This document shows positions 1-8,154 of a stretch of 64,000 nucleotides of DNA, piece after piece (within the stretch, counting starts at the first letter, position 1; each line of letters starts with the position of its first letter). Both the position numbers and the translations under genes were made by a program. The notes under the pieces were generated by a model. It made no database searches, was not told the DNA's origin, and worked only from the letters and a program-made list of their open reading frames with translations. Source of the DNA: Bradyrhizobium forestalis (GTDB lineage: Bacteria; Pseudomonadota; Alphaproteobacteria; Rhizobiales; Xanthobacteraceae); NCBI RefSeq assembly GCF_002795245.1, contig NZ_PGVG01000008.1, positions 62,001 to 126,000 on the forward strand, given 5' to 3'.

Positions 1-1537
1 CCGCGCTCAATTCTGCGCGATCGAGCTCTTCCTCGAGCCGATGGAACGCGTCGTCGCCGATCACCTCGGTGGCGCGGAGATCGAAGATCGATTTGCGCGC
101 CGCTTCGATGGCGCGGCGGCGCAGGGGATCGGCGGGCAGTTCGCGGTTGGCAATGCCGCCGTTCGGATCGGTCTCGGTCTGCATCAGGATGGCACGATAT
201 TCGAGCCGCAGGATCTCCGCCTCCTCCGACGGATCGCTCTCGATCGCATCGAGCGCGGCGCGATAGGCGACCGCGCGCCCGCGGGCGACTTCGATGCCGA
301 CGGGATCATCGTCCTTGAGGTCGAAGGCGAGGATCAGCGGCCGCAGCGTCAGGCCCTGAATCACCAGCGATCCCAGCACCACCGCAAAGGCGATGAAGAC
401 GATGAAGTCGCGATAGGGAAAATTCTCCGGCAGGGCAAAGGCGGTGGCGAGCGTGACGAGGCCGCGCATGCCGCACCAGGAGATGATGAGTCCGCCCTTG
501 GCCGAGGCGACCTGCTTCGGATCCTTCGGATGATAGATCCCGTGGGCGACCAGCACGCGCAGCGTCGTGCGGTAGAACGTCACCCAGAACAACCGGACCA
601 GAACCACTGTGAGCAGTATCCAGGCAGCGGCCACGCAATATTCCCAGCGCACGTCCGCGTCCAGCCGCGTCCAGATCGGCCGCATCTGCATGCCGATCAG
701 CATGAAGGCGAGCACGTTGAGCACGAACACCGTCGTCTCCCAGACCGCATAGGACGGCACCCGCAGCCGCGCCGGCATGCGCTCCCCTGCCGTGCGCGCG
801 AGGGTGATGGCGTAGACGACGATGGTGAGGATACCGGAGAGGCCGAGATGCTCGGCGGCGATCCAAATCATGAAGGTGGTGGCGAATTGCACGATGATGG
901 CGCTCGGCGCCTCCGTCACCCGCTCCATGAACAGCGGGATGATGCGGCCTGCGGCGAGCCCGGCGATGACGCTGCCGACCAGCGCCAGCGCCATGGTCGG
1001 TGCGACCTGGCTCCACGCCAGATGCTCGGTGGCGACCGCGCCGACGGCGATGCGATAGATCAGAAGCGCGCTGGCGTCGTTGAGCAGGCTCTCGCCCTCC
1101 AGGACTTTCACCATGCGGTAGGGCAGTTTCACCTGGCTCAGGATCGCGACCGCGGCAGCCGCATCCGGCGGTGCCACGATGGCGCCAAGCGCGACCGCTG
1201 CGGCCCAGGGCATATCAGGCATCAGCCGGTGCGCGACGAAGGCGACACCGGCCGTGGTCAGGCCGACCGCGGCGACGACCAGGGTCGAGACCGGAACCCA
1301 GTTGTTGCGCAGATCGCGCAGCGAGGTGTCGAAGGCGGCGTCGAGCAGGACCGGTGCGACAAAAAGGGCCAGCGCCAGGTCCGGCTCCAGCGTCCAGGAC
1401 GGGCTCGACGGCACGAACGCGATCAGCGCGCCGCCGATGGCGAGAAAGGTCGGGTAGGGGACCTTGATCCGCCGCGCCAGCGCCGATAAGCCAACGGCGC
1501 CGAGAAGCAGCGCGATGATCCATTCGAATGTCGACAC
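1..1537 (-). CDS. Na+/H+ antiporter, CPA1 family (3' end cut by window)
   Basis: Membrane cation/proton antiporter that exchanges cytoplasmic Na+ (or K+) for H+. The frame is open from a GTG at 1537 (GGGGA about 7 bases upstream) to the window edge, giving 512 residues without a stop. It begins MSTFEWIIALLLGAVG and carries about 12 hydrophobic segments. CPA1 hallmarks are visible: APPDAAAAVAIL, EGESLLNDASALLIYR and GMRGLVTLATAFALP. After the last membrane span there is a charged cytoplasmic tail of at least 100 residues, whose end is missing. It is divergent from the TPR gene at 1665. The family is clear; the transported ion cannot be told from sequence. Confidence 0.9.
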   Translation of the reverse strand, partial: MSTFEWIIALLLGAVGLSALARRIKVPYPTFLAIGGALIAFVPSSPSWTLEPDLALALFVAPVLLDAAFDTSLRDLRNNWVPVSTLVVAAVGLTTAGVAFVAHRLMPDMPWAAAVALGAIVAPPDAAAAVAILSQVKLPYRMVKVLEGESLLNDASALLIYRIAVGAVATEHLAWSQVAPTMALALVGSVIAGLAAGRIIPLFMERVTEAPSAIIVQFATTFMIWIAAEHLGLSGILTIVVYAITLARTAGERMPARLRVPSYAVWETTVFVLNVLAFMLIGMQMRPIWTRLDADVRWEYCVAAAWILLTVVLVRLFWVTFYRTTLRVLVAHGIYHPKDPKQVASAKGGLIISWCGMRGLVTLATAFALPENFPYRDFIVFIAFAVVLGSLVIQGLTLRPLILAFDLKDDDPVGIEVARGRAVAYRAALDAIESDPSEEAEILRLEYRAILMQTETDPNGGIANRELPADPLRRRAIEAARKSIFDLRATEVIGDDAFHRLEEELDRAELSA

Positions 1538-1664
1538 GTTGATCCCCGAAGCCGATTTGATCGGTACTACAAGCTAGCACCAATCTGGCCGTATGATGGA
1601 TAGTACGGCCCCAAGGCAAGACCTAAGGCAAGCCCTCAAGACAAGACCTCCGACTGTAACAAGC

Positions 1665-2423
1665 ATGCGTTTTCTCATTCACCTGTTCGGCGCCGGGCTG
1701 CTCTATGCACTCTCGCTGGCTCCGGCCGATGCGGCGACCGGCGACGAGCCGGTTGCCGTGACGCAGGTCGATGTCGCGCCGTGCCTCGCGGCGACCGCGG
1801 CCGATGATATGGACAAGGCTGCCACGGCCTGCGCCGCCGTGATCGACAATGAGAAGACGGCGAAGGGGGACCTGATCAAGGCGCTGATCGCGCGCGGCGC
1901 GCTCTATGCGCGGCACGACCAGGTCGACCGTGCCATCGCCGACGACAGCCGTGCTTTGCTGCTCGACCCCGGCCTTGCGGACATCTTCAATGCGCGCGGC
2001 GAGCTCTGGCTGAAGAAGGGCGACAAGCCCAAGGCAGTGCAGGATTTCGGCGCGGCGCTCAGAATCGATCCGAACCACGCGAAGGCCAAGGCCAATCACA
2101 AGGCGATGGCGCGCGAGATCGAGCGGATAGGCGCGCAGATGGCGGTCGCCGGCAAGCCCAGCTTCAATTGCGCCCGAGCGCGTCGTGCGGTGGAAAGAGC
2201 GATCTGCGGCAACCGCGAGCTAGCCGATCTCGATCGCGAGGTCTTTGCCTCCAATGCCCGTGCGATCCGGGAGGCGCGCAATGCGGCTGAAGCGAAGGCG
2301 CTCCAGCGCGAGCAGGACGAGTTCATCGCGCGCCGCAACGCCGATTTCGGCCGGCCGGGCTACGACCTGAAGAAGGCGATGCAGGAGCGCTTGCAGCGGC
2401 TGAACGGGGTGGATGGGTATTGA
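1665..2423 (+). CDS. Secreted TPR protein with LprI/DUF1311-like C-terminal domain
   Basis: Predicted exported protein of 252 residues, function unknown. I chose the ATG at 1665 because it starts directly on a signal peptide (MRFLIHLFGAGLLYALSLAPADAA); the frame is open further upstream, but that stretch is not signal-like. Residues about 65-145 form two to three TPR-like helical pairs. The C-terminus holds a small Cys-containing module (SFNCARARRAVERAICGN, then a charged helix) that resembles the LprI/DUF1311 domain, which in some proteins binds lysozyme. The last 25 residues (GRPGYDLKKAMQERLQRLN) are nearly identical to those of the next gene, so the two are tandem paralogs. Confidence 0.75.
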   Translation: MRFLIHLFGAGLLYALSLAPADAATGDEPVAVTQVDVAPCLAATAADDMDKAATACAAVIDNEKTAKGDLIKALIARGALYARHDQVDRAIADDSRALLLDPGLADIFNARGELWLKKGDKPKAVQDFGAALRIDPNHAKAKANHKAMAREIERIGAQMAVAGKPSFNCARARRAVERAICGNRELADLDREVFASNARAIREARNAAEAKALQREQDEFIARRNADFGRPGYDLKKAMQERLQRLNGVDGY

Positions 2424-2429
2424 GCTGTT

Positions 2430-2463
2430 CGCCTCTCCCCGCAAGCGGGGCGAGGGAGAGAAG
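2430..2463. repeat. Short palindromic element, family A (single arm)
   Basis: The hairpin CCTCTCCCCGC/GCGGGGCGAGGGAGAG sits just after a stop codon. It matches the outer arms of the longer family A elements at 3952, 36949 and 50628, so it is probably a half element. It may also help end transcription. Confidence 0.6.
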
Positions 2464-2552
2464 CGCCGGTGCTCGCCCGACAGCCCCTCATTGAACCCAT
2501 CCCTTGCCAGCCGCGACAACGGTGAGAACCCGACGTCACGGAGCCCTATGTC

Positions 2553-3944
2553 ATGTGCGGCACTCTAGCCTCCGCGCACGCGCTTTCGCCTGCTAAAATC
2601 TCGCTTCGCGCCTTCTTCCTTGGCGCGGCAATGAGTCTTGTTCTCGCGGCCCCAGCCTCGGCAAGCACCGAGTGTGTGCTGGGCAGCAAGTCTGTCCCGG
2701 ACGAGTTGATCCCGGCGTGCAGCGCCATCATCGACCAGACCGCAAATCCGACCTCCGATCGTAGCGCGGCCCTCGTCGTCCGCGCCGAAGCCAATGCGCG
2801 AACCCTCGGAGGCCAGTCACAGGCGCTGCGGGATCTGGACCGCGCCATTGCGCTCGACGGCAAGAATGCAAAGGCCTGGCGCGTGCGCGGCGACCTCCTG
2901 CGCGAGGCCGGCGGCAACCTCAATCGGGCCGCGGCGGATCTGACCAAGGCGATCGAGCTCGATCCGCAGGATGCGGAATCCTACGAGTTGCGCGGCGTCG
3001 TCTACACCAATCAGCGCCGGCTCGACCGTGCGCTCGCTGATTACGACCAGGCGATCAAGCTGAAGCCGGACGATGCGCAAGCCTGGTCCGACCGCGGGGT
3101 GGCCTATTATCTCGGCGGCGACAACGAGAAGGCGATCAGGAATTTCGACGAGGCGCTGCGGCTCGATCCAAACCGCGCGCGCACCTACACCAATCGCGGT
3201 GCGGCCTATAAGAAGCTCGGCCAGCTCGACAAGGCGGTCGCCGATGACGGTGAGGCGATCAGGCTCGATCCGAAGGTGCCGGAGTATTACGACAACCGCG
3301 GCCTGACCTATGCTGCGATGGGCGAGTACGACAAGGCGATTGCCGATTACGACCAGGCGATCCGGCGGGAGCAGCGCGCCAACTTCCTGACCAACCGCGG
3401 CGATTCCTATCAGTTCAAGGGCGAGCTCGGGGCAGCGCTGAGCGACTACGAGGCGGCGTTGAAGCTCGATCCTAATTTCGCAAAGGCCTACAACAACCGC
3501 GCGGTGCTCTACAAGAAGATGGGGGAGCGCAAGAAGGCGCTGGCCGATTATGAGACGGCGCTCAAGCTGGACCCCGGCAACGAGAATGCAGCGAACGGCC
3601 GCCGCAGCATGATCGCCGAGATCGCCAGGTTCGGCGCGGCGCCCACGGGCCCGATGCATGCGCGCTCGGCCGACGATAGCGGTCCGTCCTTCGATTGCGC
3701 CACGGCCAAGCGCGAGGTCGAGAAGGTGATCTGCGCCGATCCGCAGCTGGGCGTGCTGGATCGCCAGATCGCCGAGGCCTATGAGCGCGTGCTGCGGGCT
3801 GCGAAAGGACGTTTCGCGGGCGACCTGCGTAAGACGCAGCGCGATTTCCTCGTCACGCGCGATGCGAGCTTCCGCCGGCCCGGCTACGATCTGAAGAAGG
3901 TCATGCAGGAGCGGTTGCAGAAACTGAATGCGATGGAGAGCTAG
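2553..3944 (+). CDS. Secreted TPR-repeat protein with LprI/DUF1311-like C-terminal domain
   Basis: Predicted exported protein of 463 residues and the longer paralog of the gene before it. ATG 2553 has a GGAG upstream and gives a signal peptide with a basic n-region, ending near APASAS; an in-frame ATG at 2631 is an alternative. From about residue 85 to 350 there are roughly eight consecutive TPR units, recognisable by repeated A-x-x-DYDQAI-x-LDP and NRG-x-x-Y patterns. The C-terminal 90 residues repeat the Cys module (SFDCATAKREVEKVICAD) and the tail GRPGYDLKKVMQERLQ. TPR arrays usually bind peptides or proteins, so a periplasmic scaffold or inhibitor role is possible but not shown. Confidence 0.8.
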   Translation: MCGTLASAHALSPAKISLRAFFLGAAMSLVLAAPASASTECVLGSKSVPDELIPACSAIIDQTANPTSDRSAALVVRAEANARTLGGQSQALRDLDRAIALDGKNAKAWRVRGDLLREAGGNLNRAAADLTKAIELDPQDAESYELRGVVYTNQRRLDRALADYDQAIKLKPDDAQAWSDRGVAYYLGGDNEKAIRNFDEALRLDPNRARTYTNRGAAYKKLGQLDKAVADDGEAIRLDPKVPEYYDNRGLTYAAMGEYDKAIADYDQAIRREQRANFLTNRGDSYQFKGELGAALSDYEAALKLDPNFAKAYNNRAVLYKKMGERKKALADYETALKLDPGNENAANGRRSMIAEIARFGAAPTGPMHARSADDSGPSFDCATAKREVEKVICADPQLGVLDRQIAEAYERVLRAAKGRFAGDLRKTQRDFLVTRDASFRRPGYDLKKVMQERLQKLNAMES

Positions 3945-3951
3945 CTGCTCT

Positions 3952-4096
3952 TCGCCTCTCCCCGCCTGCGGGGAGAGGCCGGAATTTGCGACAGCAAATT
4001 CCGGGTGAGGGGGACTCTCCGCGAGTCCAACTCTCACCGCCCCCGGGGAGAGTCCCCTCACCCCAACCCTCTCCCCGTAAGAACGGGGCGAGGGAG
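3952..4096. repeat. Paired-palindrome intergenic element, family A
   Basis: About 145 bases made of two hairpin units in inverted orientation. The left unit is CCTCTCCCCG..CGGGGAGAGG followed by GGAATTTGcgacaGCAAATTCC and GGGTGAGGGGGA. The right unit runs CCCCTCACCCC then CTCTCCCCG..CGGGGCGAGGGAG. It directly follows the TPR gene stop. The remaining 190 bases up to prpE contain nothing else I recognise. Confidence 0.75.
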
Positions 4097-4284
4097 TGCA
4101 CTGCCGATGCGGCAGGCACCAGCTGCGCCTCCCCCGAAAGGCCCATCCTTTTCGACTTGAACCGCGGCCCGTTCCCGCGAAAATAAGCCCCACAACAAGG
4201 CCGGCAATTGATCCTGGTCATGGCGGGGCGCCTGTCCTGCCACAAGGGTCAAGGCCAGGCGAATAAAGGCACGGGAGCGCGGGA

Positions 4285-6207
4285 ATGAACGTCCAAGGAA
4301 ACGTCGACGGCAAAAGTCGTTATCATGAGGTCCATGCGCGCTCGCTGGCCGATCCCGAAGGTTTCTGGGCCGAGGCGGCCAAGGAGATCGACTGGATCGA
4401 GCCTCCGACGAAGATCTTCGATCCCTCGCAGGGAACCTACGGCCACTGGTTTGCTGGCGGCGTCGTCAACACCTGCTATAACGCGCTCGATCGCCATGTC
4501 GAACGCGGCCGCGCCGACCAGGTCGCGCTGATCCATGATTCGCCGCTGACCAATTCGGTCACCAAGCTCACCTATGCCGAACTGCTGAACGAGGTCCAGG
4601 CGCTCGCCGCAATCATGCAGGACTTCGGTGTCGCCAAGGGCGACCGTGTCATTCTCTATATGCCGATGGTGCCGGAGGCGGTGGTCGCGATGCTCGCCTG
4701 CGCGCGGCTCGGTGCGGTTCACTCGGTGGTGTTCGGCGGCTTTGCCGCGAAAGAGCTTGCCACCCGCATCGACGATGCGCAGCCCAAGCTCATCCTCTCC
4801 GCGAGCTGCGGCATCGAGCCCGGCCGCATCGTGCAGTACAAGCCGCTGCTCGACGAGGCGATCAGGCTTGCCGGCAGCAAGCCGAAGGCCTGCATCGTGC
4901 TGCAGCGCCCGCAGCTCACCTGTGAGATGACGCCAAGCCGCGACTACGACTGGGCGAGCCTGCGCCGCAAGGCGCTGAACGACGGCAAGAGCGCGGCTTG
5001 CGTGCCTGTCGCCGCGACCGATCCGCTCTACATCCTCTATACCTCCGGCACGACCGGCGTGCCGAAGGGCGTCGTGCGCGACAATGGCGGCCATCTCGTT
5101 GCGGTGAAATGGTCGATGTTCAACCTTTATGGCGTCAAGCCGGGCGAGGTCTGGTGGTGCGGCTCCGACATCGGCTGGGTGGTCGGCCACAGCTACATCG
5201 TCTACGGCCCGCTGCTGCACGGCGCGACCACGATCATGTACGAGGGCAAGCCGGTCGGCACGCCCGATGCCGGGGCGTTCTGGCGCGTGATCTCCGAGCA
5301 CAAGGCGGTGGCCTTCTTCACCGCGCCGACCGCGTTCCGCGCGATCCGGAAAGAGGATCCGGAAGGAAAGTTCATCCGGCAGTACGATCTCTCCAAGTTC
5401 CGCACGCTGTTCCTCGCCGGCGAGCGCGCCGATCCGCCGACGGTGGAATGGGCGGAGCAGCAGCTGAAGGTGCCGGTGATCGACCATTGGTGGCAGACCG
5501 AGACCGGCTGGTGCATTGCCGGCAATCCGGTTGGCCTCGGCATGCTGCCGGTGAAGCACGGCTCGCCGACGGTGCCGATGCCGGGCTACCAGGTCGATGT
5601 CGTCGATGAAGCGGCAAAGCCGGTCGGCCCCAACACCATGGGCTCAATCGTCATCAAGCTGCCGATGCCGCCGGGCTGCTTGCCGACGCTGTGGAATCAG
5701 GACGAGCGCTTCAAGGAGTCATACCTCAGCGAATTCCCCGGTTATTACAAAACGTCTGATGCCGGCTATAAGGACGAGGACGGCTATGTCTTCGTCATGG
5801 GCCGCACCGACGACATCATCAACGTCGCCGGCCATCGGCTCTCCACCGGCGGCATGGAGGAGATTTTGGCCTCGCATCCCGATGTCGCCGAATGCGCCGT
5901 GCTCGGCGTCAAGGACGCGATCAAGGGCGAGGTGCCCTGCGGCTTCCTGGTGCTGAAAGCGGGCGTGAAGCGCCCGCCTGCCGAGATCGAGAAGGAGATC
6001 GTCGCACTGGTCCGCGACAAGCTCGGTCCGGTCGCCGCCTTCAAGCTCGCCATCACCGTCGGCCGCCTGCCCAAGACGCGCTCGGGCAAGATCCTGCGCG
6101 GCACCATCAAGAAGATCGCCGATGGCGAATCCTGGACCATGCCGGCGACGATCGAGGATCCCAAGGCGCTCGACGAGATCGGGGAGGCGCTGAAGGGACG
6201 GGTGTGA
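4285..6207 (+). CDS. prpE: Propionate-CoA ligase (PrpE)
   Basis: Cytoplasmic AMP-forming enzyme that activates propionate (and probably acetate) with ATP and CoA to propionyl-CoA. The 640-residue protein has the family's usual length. The adenylate P-loop YTSGTTGVPKG starts near residue 252, followed by the PrpE-typical CGSDIGWVVGHSYIVYGPLL, the WWQTETG motif, and the C-terminal RSGKILR with catalytic Lys near residue 602. The SDIGWVVGHSYIVYGPLL and MYEGKPVGTPDAGAFW segments favour PrpE over acetyl-CoA synthetase Acs. No prpBCD genes are adjacent, so it looks like a stand-alone unit. Substrate preference remains inferred from similarity. Confidence 0.87.
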   Translation: MNVQGNVDGKSRYHEVHARSLADPEGFWAEAAKEIDWIEPPTKIFDPSQGTYGHWFAGGVVNTCYNALDRHVERGRADQVALIHDSPLTNSVTKLTYAELLNEVQALAAIMQDFGVAKGDRVILYMPMVPEAVVAMLACARLGAVHSVVFGGFAAKELATRIDDAQPKLILSASCGIEPGRIVQYKPLLDEAIRLAGSKPKACIVLQRPQLTCEMTPSRDYDWASLRRKALNDGKSAACVPVAATDPLYILYTSGTTGVPKGVVRDNGGHLVAVKWSMFNLYGVKPGEVWWCGSDIGWVVGHSYIVYGPLLHGATTIMYEGKPVGTPDAGAFWRVISEHKAVAFFTAPTAFRAIRKEDPEGKFIRQYDLSKFRTLFLAGERADPPTVEWAEQQLKVPVIDHWWQTETGWCIAGNPVGLGMLPVKHGSPTVPMPGYQVDVVDEAAKPVGPNTMGSIVIKLPMPPGCLPTLWNQDERFKESYLSEFPGYYKTSDAGYKDEDGYVFVMGRTDDIINVAGHRLSTGGMEEILASHPDVAECAVLGVKDAIKGEVPCGFLVLKAGVKRPPAEIEKEIVALVRDKLGPVAAFKLAITVGRLPKTRSGKILRGTIKKIADGESWTMPATIEDPKALDEIGEALKGRV

Positions 6208-6237
6208 GGCGATCGCGGGCCGTCTCTCCGACCTCAG

Positions 6238-6358
6238 CTGTCATCACCCGCCTTGTGCGCAATTGCGCACTGGGGCGGGTGATCCAGTACTCCGAGGCCG
6301 TAGTGTGACCCAATGACTGCCGCGGAGCACTGGATTCCCCGCCTTCGCGGGGAATGAC
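6238..6358. repeat. Paired-palindrome intergenic element, family B
   Basis: Two hairpins facing each other: TCATCACCCGCC..GGGCGGGTGAT, then CCAGTACTCCGAGG, and finally TGGATTCCCCGCC..GCGGGGAATGA. The core CCAGTAC-N-CCG plus CTGGAT and the GCCTTCGCGGGG arm recur at 11571 and 25311. All three lie just downstream of a stop codon. Confidence 0.75.
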
Positions 6359-6438
6359 CGCGCGTGGGGGAACAGCGTCCGGGGACTTACAATCTCCGCA
6401 TTCCGCGCTAAACAAGGCCGGCCAATAGGGGACCCTCG

Positions 6439-6708
6439 ATGCCACTCGCCGCCGCGCCGCGCCTGCTGACCGCCTTCGCTCTCGCCATCGCGCTCTCCGC
6501 CTGCTCGGCGCGCTACCAGACGCCGGTGGCCGTGGGCGGCGACGACGATGACGCGGTCTGCCAGAGCCGGGGCTATGCGCAAGGCTCGCCGGAATACGTG
6601 GCCTGCCGCAAGGACCGCGACGTCCAGCGCAATGCCGCGACCGCCCGCGCCGACCGCCGCCAGCGCGACCTCGGCGAGTACATGCTGAACCATCCCGAGC
6701 GGCCGTAG
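6439..6708 (+). CDS. Small lipoprotein of unknown function
   Basis: An 89-residue protein with a lipoprotein signal: hydrophobic stretch LLTAFALAIALS followed by the lipobox LSAC, with Cys22 as the probable lipidated residue. The mature part is short, hydrophilic and charged, with an acidic run (GGDDDDA), two further cysteines and an Arg-rich end (ATARADRRQRDLGEYMLNHP). Its RBS is a weak GGGGA about 8 bases before the ATG. The last 58 bases of this gene recur 330 bases downstream, on the far side of the DUF6494 gene. Membrane attachment is predicted; the role is unknown. Confidence 0.75.
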   Translation: MPLAAAPRLLTAFALAIALSACSARYQTPVAVGGDDDDAVCQSRGYAQGSPEYVACRKDRDVQRNAATARADRRQRDLGEYMLNHPERP

Positions 6709-6733
6709 GCCGCCCCGCTCAACGGAGGCCGTT

Positions 6734-6940
6734 ATGAACGAGGACCAGTTCAACACCAGCCTGCGCAAATTCCTGAAGCAAGTCGGCGTCACCTCGCAGC
6801 GTGAGATCGAGAAGGCCGTGCGCGATGCGATCGCGGCGGGCCGGATCAAGGGCCATGAGAAGCTCAACGCGAAGATGGTGCTGACGATCGACAGCGTCGG
6901 ACTCGTCCACGAGGTCAACAACACGATCGAGCTGGGCTGA
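6734..6940 (+). CDS. DUF6494 family small protein
   Basis: A 68-residue soluble protein starting at an ATG with a GGAGG just upstream. The sequence MNEDQFNTSLRKFLKQVGVT and the following SQREIEKAVRDAI match the DUF6494 family, short proteins common in Rhizobiales and other proteobacteria with no known function. The pattern is an N-terminal helical half and a C-terminal beta-strand half (AKMVLTIDSVGLVHEVNNTIEL). It starts 25 bases after the lipoprotein gene and probably shares its transcript. Confidence 0.8.
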   Translation: MNEDQFNTSLRKFLKQVGVTSQREIEKAVRDAIAAGRIKGHEKLNAKMVLTIDSVGLVHEVNNTIELG

Positions 6941-6978
6941 TTCGCCGTTCGCGTGGACCGCACGTTGACGGCTCCCGT

Positions 6979-7036
6979 GCCGACCGCCGCCAGCGCGATC
7001 TCGGCGAGTACATGCTGAACCATCCCGAGCGGCCGT
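6979..7036 (+). repeat. Duplicated 3' end of the lipoprotein gene (direct repeat)
   Basis: Bases 6979-7036 match 6649-6706, the end of the lipoprotein gene, at 57 of 58 positions, with an offset of exactly 330. The copy even ends in its own stop (TGA instead of TAG). Weaker similarity continues a little upstream (GGACCGC-ACGT), suggesting a larger duplicated segment that has decayed. The two copies flank the DUF6494 gene as direct repeats. There is no start codon for the copy, so it is a gene remnant. Confidence 0.85.
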
Positions 7037-7141
7037 GAGCATGGGGTGCGGGAATTATCTTGCCGCGCCACTGCCTAGCACCTGCATAGGTCGTGACACA
7101 TCTGCAACGCCACGGCCAAATCGTGTCGCGTTTGTCCCGAT

Positions 7142-7155
7142 TTGATCGGCATCAA
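7142..7155 (+). promoter_or_regulatory. FixK/FNR-type binding site upstream of ompW
   Basis: The perfect palindrome TTGATCGGCATCAA fits the FixK2/FnrL consensus TTGA-N6-TCAA. It is centred about 83 bases before the ompW start. A class II activator position (-41.5) would place the transcript start near 7190. This suggests microaerobic or anaerobic induction of ompW. Confidence 0.6.
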
Positions 7156-7231
7156 ATCCTTCACCATCCCCTTTCTGCTCTGACGCTGATGTCGCGCAAC
7201 GACGCGCGAGAGATGGCTGAAGGGGATTGAA

Positions 7232-7978
7232 ATGCAGAGAACGACAAGAAATCTGGCGCGGCTCGCCACGATTGGCGCAATGCTCGTGGGCACTCTTGCC
7301 TCAGCGCAGGCTGCCGATCTGCCGGTCTACAAGAAGGCGCCGCCGCCGGTGGAGGCGTTCAATCCATGGATGGTGCGCCTGCGCGTGCTCGGCGTGTTGC
7401 CGGATGCAGGCGGGAGCACCGTCAATGTGGCGGGCGTGCCTTCGCTGTCGTCACCGAATTCCGGCCTCTCGATCAGCGATCAGGTCGTCCCCGAGCTCGA
7501 CATCAGCTATTTCTTCACCAGGAACATCGCGGCCGAATTGATCCTCGGCGTGACCAGGCACTCGATCAGCGGCACCGGCTCGCTCGCAAGCCTGCCGATC
7601 GGCAAGACCACGCTGCTGCCGCCGACGCTGACGCTGCAATATCACTTCGACAATTTCGGCGCGTTCAAGCCCTATATCGGCGCCGGCGTGAACTACACCG
7701 TGTTCTTCAACAACTCCGCCGCCAACGTGCCGGCCGCCATCGTCGGACCGCCCGCGATCGTCGCCACCACCACGAACCTGCACGTCAGCAATGCCTGGGG
7801 CGGCGCCGTCCAGTTCGGCTTCGACTACATGATCGACCGGCACTGGGGTCTCAACGTCGACGTCAAGAAGCTCTGGCTGCGTCCGGACTACAGCGCGACC
7901 GTCTCCGGCCTGCCGGTCACCGGCACCGCGCATATCGATCCGTGGCTGGTCGGCGCGGGTGTGACCTACAAGTTCTGA
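7232..7978 (+). CDS. ompW: OmpW family outer membrane protein
   Basis: An eight-stranded outer-membrane beta-barrel thought to form a hydrophobic channel for small non-polar compounds. The 248-residue precursor has a signal peptide ending LASAQAAD. Family features are PWMVRLRVLGVLPD after the signal, VVPELDISYFFTRNIAAELI, LPPTLTLQYHF, FKPYIGAGVNYT, and the C-terminal Phe (VGAGVTYKF) needed for barrel assembly. The ATG follows AGGGGATTGAA. OmpW genes are oxygen-responsive in several proteobacteria, which fits the FixK-type box at 7142. Confidence 0.88.
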   Translation: MQRTTRNLARLATIGAMLVGTLASAQAADLPVYKKAPPPVEAFNPWMVRLRVLGVLPDAGGSTVNVAGVPSLSSPNSGLSISDQVVPELDISYFFTRNIAAELILGVTRHSISGTGSLASLPIGKTTLLPPTLTLQYHFDNFGAFKPYIGAGVNYTVFFNNSAANVPAAIVGPPAIVATTTNLHVSNAWGGAVQFGFDYMIDRHWGLNVDVKKLWLRPDYSATVSGLPVTGTAHIDPWLVGAGVTYKF

Positions 7979-8019
7979 GGCTGTTGCTGGTAAAGGGCAC
8001 CCGCGCGGCAACAGATTCC

Positions 8020-8052
8020 GGTGTCGTCCCGGCGGAACGCCGGGACGACACC
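8020..8052. repeat. Perfect 13-bp hairpin after ompW (family C half element)
   Basis: GGTGTCGTCCCGG and CCGGGACGACACC are exact inverted copies with a 7-base loop, 41 bases after the ompW stop. The GTCGTCCCGG arm also occurs in the family C element at 62175. It may protect or terminate the ompW transcript. Confidence 0.65.
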
Positions 8053-8090
8053 GTGGGCGCGGCGCGCTCTGTCGCTCAAACCCCTGTCAC

Positions 8091-8124
8091 AAACAAAAAC
8101 GCGGCAGGTTTCCCTGCCGCGTTT
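8091..8124 (-). terminator. Rho-independent terminator of trcR
   Basis: A 12-bp stem (AAACGCGGCAGG / CCTGCCGCGTTT, 8097-8124) with a 4-base loop. Read leftwards it is followed by a T-rich run (TTTTTGTTTG), as expected for a terminator of the leftward trcR gene. It may also act on ompW, but the T-run on that side is weak. Confidence 0.75.
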
Positions 8125-8154
8125 CTTGCGTTCGATCGAACGAAGAGTGGAGCC

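Noticed and set aside
41..1489. 482-residue plus-strand frame at the left end
   Set aside because: Composition (His/Arg/Asp-rich, no motifs) is that of an antisense frame; the minus strand encodes a clear Na+/H+ antiporter with conserved motifs.
4249..5559. 436-residue minus-strand frame opposite prpE
   Set aside because: No family features, and it lies entirely on a complete, well-conserved ligase gene.
6238..6358. Insertion sequence remnant after prpE
   Set aside because: No transposase fragment or target duplication; the sequence matches two other intergenic family B elements with the same hairpin plan.
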